The notes beneath the pieces were generated by a model. The model saw only the letters and a program-made list of their open reading frames with translations, had not been told where the DNA came from and made no database searches. A stretch of 64,000 bases of DNA from Rubricoccus sp963708165 (lineage in GTDB: Bacteria > Bacteroidota > Rhodothermia > Rhodothermales > Rubricoccaceae): assembly GCA_963708165.1 (NCBI GenBank), contig OY970187.1, positions 2,170,001 to 2,234,000 on the forward strand, given 5' to 3'. Of this stretch, positions 58,006 through 64,000 are shown one piece after another. Position numbers and translations under genes: made by a program. The stretch's first letter is position 1, and every line of letters starts with the position of its first letter.

Positions 58006-60684
58006 GTGCTGGATTCTGCCCGCTGGCGACGCATCGAAGACCTTCTGGAAGCCGCCTCTGGCGCGGCGCCAGAGGCTCGCGAGGCCGTTCTGGAGGCAGG
58101 CTGCCGCGATGACGCGGGGCAAGTGGACGAGTCGCTCCGTGCCGAGGTCGCACGCCTGCTCGCGCTCGACGACGAGGCGGGTGGCTTCTTCGGCGACCTG
58201 CAAGACGCCACGCTCGGCGCCGAGGCCAGCTACGACCGGTCCGCGCTGGACACGCCCGCGCTGGACGACCTGGTGGGCCGCGAGGTAGGCCTTTACCGCG
58301 TCGAGGAGCGCGTCGGCACGGGCGGCATGGGCGCCGTCTACCGCGCGCGCCGGACCGACGGCGCCTACGCCCGGCCGGTGGCCATCAAGGTCGTCCGCCC
58401 CGGCCTCTCGGCCGATGTCGGCCCGCGCTTTCGCCGCGAGCGCGAGCTGCTGGGTGCGCTCGACCACCCCGGCGTGGCCCGCCTGCTCGACACCGGCGCG
58501 CTGCCCGACGGCCGCCCGTGGCTGGCCATGGAGTTCGTACTCGGCGAGCCCATCACGGCCTACGCCGACCGCCAGAGGCTGAGCGTGGACGCCCGCATCC
58601 GCCTCGTCCTCCAGGTGTGTGATGCTGTCGCCTACGCGCACCGCCTGCTCATCGTCCACCGGGACCTGAAGCCGAGCAACATCCTGGTGGCCTCTGGCGA
58701 GGCGGGGGATGGGGGATTGGGGACGGGGGACGGGCAGAAAAGGCAGGGTCGTGGCCAAGGCACGGGTCGTGCGTACGGCGCAGCCTCTGGCGCCAGAGGC
58801 CAGCGCGGTCGGTCACACGAGACCCCCAGCCCCCAGTCCCCAGAACCCAGCCCCTCACGCGCTCCGCGCGTGAAGCTCCTCGACTTCGGCATCGCCACGC
58901 TCGTGCGCGAGGACGGCGCCGCGGCGACCCAGACCGGACGGACGCTGCTCACGCCCGCCTACGCCGCACCCGAGCAGATCCGCGACGAGCCTGCCTCGAC
59001 TCTCGCGGATGTGTACGCGCTCGGCGCGTTGCTCTACGAACTGCTCAGCGGCTCCAAAACCGTCGCGACGGAGGGCCGCCCGGCGCACGAGATCGCGCAG
59101 GCCGTGCTGGACGAGACGCCGCCTGCGCCCTCTGCCGCGTTTACCGCCGAAGCCTCTGGCGCCAGAGGCCTCTCGCCCGCACAGTTGTCGCGGCGGCTAC
59201 GCGGCGACCTGGACCGCGTGGTGATGATGGCGCTGCGCAAGGAGCCCGAGCGGCGGTACTCCTCCGTCGAGGCGTTTGCGCGTGACCTGCGCCTCCATCT
59301 CGAAGGCCGCGTCGTCGAGGCGCGGCCCGATACCGTCGGCTACCGCATGGTGACGTTCGTGCGCCGCAACCGGGTGGTCGTGGCCGCGGCGTGTGTCGCG
59401 CTCGCGGCGGTCGTGGCGGGAACGGGCGTGGCGCTGTGGCAGGCGCAAGAGGCCCGGCAGGAAAGCGCCCGCGCTACGGTGGAGGCGGCCCGCGCGGTCG
59501 AAGTCGCCTCGTTTCTCACCGAACTCCTGGGCGACTTCGACCCCAGCCGCTCCCAGGGCGGGCAGCTCACCGCCGACTCGGTTCTGGCGCGCGCCGCCCT
59601 CCGCGTGCGCTCCGGCTTGAGCGCCCACCCCGAGGTCCGCGCGCAGCTTCTGGCGTCGCTCGGCCAGATCTACCAGAGCTACGCCGAGTTCGAGCAGGCC
59701 GACGGCCTCTTGCGCGAGGCGCTCGCCCTGCGCCGCAGACATCTCGGCCCCGCTCACCCGGACGTGGCGACGAGCCTGCGCGACCTGGGCTGGCTGGCCT
59801 ACGTCCGCGGCGACTACGAGCGCGCCGAGACCCTCTACACCCGCGCGCTCTCGATCCACCGCACCGCGCTCGGCGACGACCACCTCGCCGTGGCCGCGGA
59901 TCTCGAAGGGCTCGGCATCCTCTATCGCGTCCGCGGCGACTTCGACGCCGCCTTGCGAGACCTGAGCGAAGCACTCAGCATCCGCGAGGCACAACTTCCG
60001 CCAGAGGACGAGCGGATCGCGATCACGCTCAACCAACTCGCCTACGTCCTCTACAACCTGCAACGCTACGACGACGCCGAGCCCCTGTACCGCCGCGTCG
60101 TCGCGTTTCGGCGCCGCACGATGGGCGTTCACGTGCAGACCGCGCAGGTGCTCAACGACTACGCCTCGCTGCTTCTGGCGGACGGACGCGCCGCGGAATC
60201 TGTCGCGATGAACCGGGAGGCGCTGCGCATCCGCCGCCGCCTGCTCGGCGCCGACCACCCGCACGTGGCTCAAAGCCTGAGCCAGATCGGCTGGGCGCTC
60301 CAGACCGACGGTCGCTACGCCGAGGCCGAGCCACTCTACCGTGAGGCGCTCGCCGTCCGCCGGGGTCACTTTGGCGACACTCACGCCAGTGTCGCCAACA
60401 GCCTGCTGCTTCTGGGCGAAGTGCGCACGCAGCAGGGCGATGCAGACGGCGGCCTCGGGCTCGTCGGCCGCGGCGTGCGCACGATGGAGCGCGCGCTGGG
60501 CGCGGACAACCGGAGCTCAAAGCTGGCGCGGCTGCGCCTCGTCGAAGGGCTTCTAGAGGTGGGCCGGGAAACCGACGCGCGGCAGGCACTCCGCGGGCTG
60601 AACGTCGGATTCCGGGAGGCCTTCCCGCCCGACAATCCGGTCCACGACCGGCTGGCCGTTCTGCAGCAGCGCCTGGCCGGGTAG
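58006..60684 (+). CDS. Ser/Thr protein kinase with TPR domain (kinase 2)
   Basis: 892 residues, intact. It starts at the GTG at 58006 (VLDSARWRRIEDLLEAAS), 4 bp after sigma factor 3. Kinase domain: VGTGGMGAVYRARRTDG, VAIKVVRPGL, LIVHRDLKPSNILVASG, KLLDFGIATLV, LTPAYAAPEQI and GDLDRVVMMALRKEPERRYSS. One membrane helix (VVVAAACVALAAVVAGTGVAL) is followed by about nine TPR units of the kinesin-light-chain type (YAEAEPLYREALAVRRGHFGDTHASVANSL). Between the catalytic loop and DFG, some 60 Gly/Arg/Ser/Pro-rich residues are inserted by a hairpin element at 58702-58869, but the frame is kept. Most active kinases have only a few residues there. Confidence 0.92.
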   Translation: MLDSARWRRIEDLLEAASGAAPEAREAVLEAGCRDDAGQVDESLRAEVARLLALDDEAGGFFGDLQDATLGAEASYDRSALDTPALDDLVGREVGLYRVEERVGTGGMGAVYRARRTDGAYARPVAIKVVRPGLSADVGPRFRRERELLGALDHPGVARLLDTGALPDGRPWLAMEFVLGEPITAYADRQRLSVDARIRLVLQVCDAVAYAHRLLIVHRDLKPSNILVASGEAGDGGLGTGDGQKRQGRGQGTGRAYGAASGARGQRGRSHETPSPQSPEPSPSRAPRVKLLDFGIATLVREDGAAATQTGRTLLTPAYAAPEQIRDEPASTLADVYALGALLYELLSGSKTVATEGRPAHEIAQAVLDETPPAPSAAFTAEASGARGLSPAQLSRRLRGDLDRVVMMALRKEPERRYSSVEAFARDLRLHLEGRVVEARPDTVGYRMVTFVRRNRVVVAAACVALAAVVAGTGVALWQAQEARQESARATVEAARAVEVASFLTELLGDFDPSRSQGGQLTADSVLARAALRVRSGLSAHPEVRAQLLASLGQIYQSYAEFEQADGLLREALALRRRHLGPAHPDVATSLRDLGWLAYVRGDYERAETLYTRALSIHRTALGDDHLAVAADLEGLGILYRVRGDFDAALRDLSEALSIREAQLPPEDERIAITLNQLAYVLYNLQRYDDAEPLYRRVVAFRRRTMGVHVQTAQVLNDYASLLLADGRAAESVAMNREALRIRRRLLGADHPHVAQSLSQIGWALQTDGRYAEAEPLYREALAVRRGHFGDTHASVANSLLLLGEVRTQQGDADGGLGLVGRGVRTMERALGADNRSSKLARLRLVEGLLEVGRETDARQALRGLNVGFREAFPPDNPVHDRLAVLQQRLAG
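58702..58869. repeat. G-rich/C-rich hairpin insert in kinase 2 between HRD and DFG
   Basis: The left arm (58702-58734) is G-rich (GGGGGATGGGGGATTGGGGA). The right arm (58821-58855) is C-rich (CCCCCAGCCCCCAGTCCCCA). The iterated palindrome lies in the middle, and TCACGCGCTCCGCGCGTGA follows on the right, running into the coding sequence for KLLDFG. The insertion point is the same as in kinase 1. Confidence 0.75.
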
Positions 60685-60749
60685 CCTCTGGCGCGCCCAC
60701 CTGTGCAAGAGCGCCTCTGGCGCGACTCGCGTTTTGCTCGGGCTGAGCA

Positions 60750-60803
60750 GCCGCCAGAGGCCTGCCGCCAGAGGCCTGCCGCCAGAGGCCTGCCGCCAGA
60801 GGC
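60750..60803. repeat. 4 x 14-bp tandem array between kinase 2 and a convergent gene
   Basis: The unit CCGCCAGAGGCCTG is repeated about four times in the short spacer. The last copy abuts the stop codon of the minus-strand lipoprotein gene. Confidence 0.85.
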
Positions 60804-60804
60804 G

Positions 60805-61467
60805 CTAGAAAAAGTATCGGAGGAGTTCGCGGCCGTGGAGCGTCACGCTGGGCACCACGATGATGTCTCGCTCGCGGAGGCCCAGCGCGGAGGGATCATA
60901 GAACACGCCGATCTCCGGGCTCACGCCGAAGTCCAGGCTGCCCAACCGGGCACCCAGAAACACGCCCAGCGTCGGCCGGTCCGAGACCGCGCCTGCCTGG
61001 AGCGGAATGGTCTGGATCGCGCGGAGCCCGCCGAACGGCACCACTGTCGCGCGCTCGTCGCCCGAGACGATGTACGCCGCTTCGAGGTGCGCGTGGAGCC
61101 CCAGGTTGACCACGCCGAGGCCACCCACGAGCGCCGAGCCCGGCCCGAGCGGGTCCGCCCCCGTCAGCCTGCGCTTGACAGCCACCGAGACGCCCGACCC
61201 CCCGATCAGGCGCGCCGTCGCGTCCGTCCGGTCGTCCAGGGCAAAGCGCGCCGTGGCGTCTAGCTGGGGCAGAACCGTGCCGCCCTGCGCGTAGGGATCG
61301 TAGTACGGGTCCTCGGGGTCGCTGCGGTGCTCGCCCAGCGGTACGAACTGCATCGTCGCCGAGACGGCGCGCTCGCCCGGCGCGAGCGTAGAGGCCGTCT
61401 GGCCCACGCTGTAGGGCAGGCAGCCGGAAAGAAGCAGGGCAAGCCCCGCCAGCAAGAAAGAGCGCAT
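60805..61467 (-). CDS. outer-membrane beta-barrel-like lipoprotein of unknown function
   Basis: 220 residues from the ATG at 61467: MRSFLLAGLALLLSGCLPYS, with lipobox LSGC. The mature part alternates polar and hydrophobic residues in short strands (ATARFALDDRTDATARLIGG, VSVAVKRRLTGADPLGPGSALVGGLGVVNLGLHAHLEAAYIVSG, RPTLGVFLGARLGSLDFGVSPEIGVFYD) and ends with aromatic LLRYFF, as barrel proteins do. No family is recognised. It lacks repeat-derived insertions. It is convergent with kinase 2 and divergent from the TonB receptor; the 235-bp divergent spacer (61468-61702) contains one perfect palindrome. Confidence 0.7.
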   Translation of the reverse strand: MRSFLLAGLALLLSGCLPYSVGQTASTLAPGERAVSATMQFVPLGEHRSDPEDPYYDPYAQGGTVLPQLDATARFALDDRTDATARLIGGSGVSVAVKRRLTGADPLGPGSALVGGLGVVNLGLHAHLEAAYIVSGDERATVVPFGGLRAIQTIPLQAGAVSDRPTLGVFLGARLGSLDFGVSPEIGVFYDPSALGLRERDIIVVPSVTLHGRELLRYFF

Positions 61468-61702
61468 CGGATGGGGAAGGAAGACCGCGCCAAAGTAGGG
61501 CGCGCGTGCTGCATCTCGACCGCAACCACGCTCAGCCTCTGGCGCCAGAGGCCCGCCGTGCATCTCGTGCCGCAGCGGGGCCGTCCCGCAACCGACTCGT
61601 GCGCTCGGCGACGCTCCACACGCTCTCTGCAACCCCTGCCCGCCCAGGGCGTAGCCGCGCCACTTTGCCTCGTTCCCTCTGCGCACCTTCTGTGCCGTTC
61701 CC

Positions 61703-64000
61703 ATGCCTCTCCTCCTCCGCACCCTTTCGTTGGTGTTCCTCGCAGCGCTCGCAGCGCCAGAGGCTTTTGCCCAGATGGGCGCAGGCGCCCCGGTCGTCGG
61801 CACGGTCACCGATGCGGCCTCTGGCGAGACGCTCGTCGGCGTCAACGTGACCGTGTACCAGAACGACGCGTTCTTGACCGGCGCGGCGACCAACCTGGAC
61901 GGACGCTTCGAGATCGGCCTGCGGCCCGGCACCTATCGCCTCCGGTTCAGCTTTGTGGGCTACGGGACCGTCGAGCGCGAGGACGTGACGGCCCCCTCAG
62001 ACCTGGGCACAATTCAGATGGCCGCCGATGCGACGGTTCTGGGCGAGGCCGAAGTCGTCGCCGAGCGGGAGTTTATCGAGCAGCAGGCCGACCGGACCGT
62101 CTACAACGTGGCCGACCAGGCCGTGACCGCTGGCGGCAACGCGCTCGAAACGCTCCAGACGCTTCCCTCCGTCGAGGTCGACACCGATGGCAACGTCTCG
62201 CTGCGCGGCAACCAGAACGTCGCCATCCAGATCAATGGCCGCCCGGTGCCCGTCACCGGCGCCTTCCTGGCCGCACTGCTGCGCCAGATCGGCTCGGACA
62301 AGATCGAGAAGGTTGAGGTCATCCCGAACCCCAGCGCCAAGTTCGAGCCCGACGGCATGGGCGGCATCATCAACATCGAACTCGCCGAGGGCACAGACCG
62401 CGGCCTCTCGGGCGGCCTCACGCTCGGCGGCGGGTCGGAGCCCAGCGCCAACATCGGCGCCAACATCAGCTATCAAGCCGGCGCCTGGGACCTCAACACG
62501 CAGTACGGCTTCCGCTACGACGACCGCATCTCGTTTCGGTCCTCGTTTATCGACACGCCGTTTTACACGTCCGACCAGGAGGGCGAGAACGGCAACCAGT
62601 CGCAAAGCCACTTTCTCAACGGATCGGCGCTCTACGCGTTCAACCGCCTGACGGATCTCACGCTCGAAGGCTCCTTCGGCGTTCGTGACGGTGACGCCGA
62701 CAGCCGGACGCGTTTCGACATCACGCGTCCCGCCGAGACCAACGCCACGCGCACCTTCCGCGAGAACGGCGGCGCGAGCGACGGCATCAACGGCGACCTC
62801 GCACTCGTCTTCCGCCAGAAGTACGAGCAGACCGCCAGCGGCGGTGGCCCCGGGGCCTCTGGCGGTGGCCCTCCGGGCGGCGGCGGCTTCCGGGGCCGCG
62901 GCGGCCCTCGCGGTGGCGGCGGCACCAACAGCGACCACGAACTTGCCATCGAGGCGCGGTACACGCTCAACGAGAACGACGACCTCGGCCTGTTCTCCGA
63001 CCTCGACGCAGGCGACGAGATCGTCTTCCTGGAGCGTCAACTCTCCGGCAGTACGAGAAACCAGGCTCGCTTCCAGGTCGACTACACGCGCCCCGTCGGC
63101 GCGCTAAAGCTCGAAACCGGCGTCCAGTTTATCGGCGACGACATCTCCAACGAGCAAGCGTTCGGAAACTGCAACCCGCTTCTCAACTCGGCGTGTGCCG
63201 AGGATGGGCCGTTCGAGTCCGTCGTGGGACGCACCAACGATTTCGAGTATGACCGCCAGATCGCGGCGGCGTATGTCCAAGGGTCGCGTCCGGTAGGGCC
63301 GTTCCAGGTCCAGGCGGGCATCCGCGCCGAGTACGCACAGCGCTCGTTCGCCTCGCTCACGGCTATTCCCGACCTGCCAGGCCTCCCGGCTCCTGACCCG
63401 GACGACGCGGAGTTCTCGTACACGAACCTCTTCCCGAGTGCCTTCGCGACGCTTCCCATCGGCGCCGCGCAGAACGGAACGCTGCTTCGCGCCACGTACC
63501 GCCGCGGCCTGGACCGGCCCAGCACGTTTTCGCTCAACCCGTTTCCCTCGTTCGAGGACAGCACGTTCGTGCGGGTGGGTAACCCGACACTGCGGCCTCA
63601 ATACACGGACTCGTACGAACTCAGCGCCACCTACCGCTACTTCATCACGCTCACGCCGTTCTACCGCCGCACGACGGACGTGATCGGCCGCAACGTGTTC
63701 ATCGACGAGACGACGGGCAACCGTCTGTTCACGCAGGTCAATGCAGGCGTGGAGGATTCCTACGGTCTCGAAAGCTCAGTCTTTGGGCAGTTCGGTCCGG
63801 TCTGCGCGGATTCGCAGGCGGCAGCCTCTACCAAGAAGCCACGTCGGGCAACATCGACGCAGGTATCCAGGCGACCGACGCGCTGACGTGGCGCGTGAAC
63901 GCAAACCTTCAGGCCAAGCTTCGCGAAGGGACGGACATGCAGTTCTTCATCTTCTACCGCGGCCCGAGCGAGATCTCGAACGGCCGCCGCGAGGGCTTCG
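61703..64000 (+). pseudogene. TonB-dependent receptor (outer-membrane beta-barrel family), frameshift near 63797, 3' end beyond the window
   Basis: Signal peptide LSLVFLAALAAPEAFAQ. Residues about 25-110 form a carboxypeptidase-like domain (VVGTVTDAASGETLVGVNVTVY, GTYRLRFSFVGYGTV). The plug has DRTVYNVADQAVTAGGNALETL, LRGNQNVAIQINGRPVP and IEKVEVIPNPSAKFEPDGMGGIINIEL, typical of the PF14905-like OMP_b-brl group. A Gly-rich loop (about residues 380-415) is low complexity. The frame breaks near 63797: reading one base on gives GLRGFAGGSLYQEATSGNIDAG and continues open to the window end (NGRREGF), so an extra base in GGTCCGGTC is likely. The substrate is unknown, with no metal cluster or SusD-like gene beside it. 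Confidence 0.85.

Overview
The window is GC-rich bacterial chromosome, about 68-70% GC by eye. It carries two TonB-dependent receptors, many lipobox proteins, a mycobacterial-style E2-E1 2-oxoglutarate enzyme, and pairs of ECF sigma factors with TPR-bearing Ser/Thr kinases. This fits the Rhodothermota/Bacteroidota side of the tree, perhaps a marine Rubricoccaceae-like organism. The lineage is inferred from gene content only. There is no rRNA, recognisable tRNA, CRISPR array or prophage.

The dominant feature is not a gene. The 10-mer GCCTCTGGCG and its complement CGCCAGAGGC recur several times per kilobase, inside and between genes, often head to head as the 18-bp palindrome GCCTCTGGCGCCAGAGGC. 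Inside genes the motif encodes ASGARG, PLAPEA or LWRQR depending on frame. Between genes it often touches stop codons. It resembles a highly iterated palindrome (HIP1-like) or a DNA-uptake-signal system. Three further repeat families are present: REP palindromes around a REP-associated transposase (1.5-2.5 kb), a roughly 150-180 bp MITE-like element with C-run/G-run ends (4.1, 9.2 and 31.5 kb; the 9.2-kb copy is in frame inside a DNA ligase), and G-rich/C-rich hairpin inserts (30.0 kb, and inside two kinase genes).

Layout. 0-6.3 kb: 3' part of phosphoglucomutase, the REP/RAYT module, a broken M28 peptidase, a YdeI-like protein, pyrophosphatase and a DUF421 protein. 6.4-10.8 kb: a minus-strand DNA-repair cluster of Nei/Fpg glycosylase, ATP-dependent ligase and DHH phosphoesterase. 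11-16 kb: a propeller lipoprotein, a GH15 glucoamylase-like enzyme and a membrane sensor histidine kinase. 16.3-20.1 kb: 2-oxoglutarate dehydrogenase (Kgd type). 20.1-21.6 kb: a gene-free, partly AT-rich island with a candidate structured RNA and terminator. 21.6-25.2 kb: a His-rich protein, a TonB receptor and a lipoprotein (probable metal uptake). 25.3-42.6 kb: lytic transglycosylase, BLUF photoreceptor, GT4 glycosyltransferase with a divergent nucleotidyltransferase, DUF2237, NhaC antiporter, YdjM-like protein, transaldolase, VanX-like dipeptidase, DinB-like protein, ABC1 kinase and SMC. 42.7-48.5 kb: a giant secreted hydrolase and an OmpA-like lipoprotein. 48.6-60.7 kb: a signalling island with three ECF sigma factors and three kinase genes, one only a stub, around two secreted proteins. 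60.8-64 kb: a lipoprotein and a TonB receptor cut by the window end.

About a quarter of the genes, including the normally essential smc and the central-metabolism kgd, change reading frame through single-base indels. The protein continues with clear homology in the next frame. This looks more like residual assembly error than mass pseudogene formation. Such genes are typed as pseudogene here, with the intact product named.
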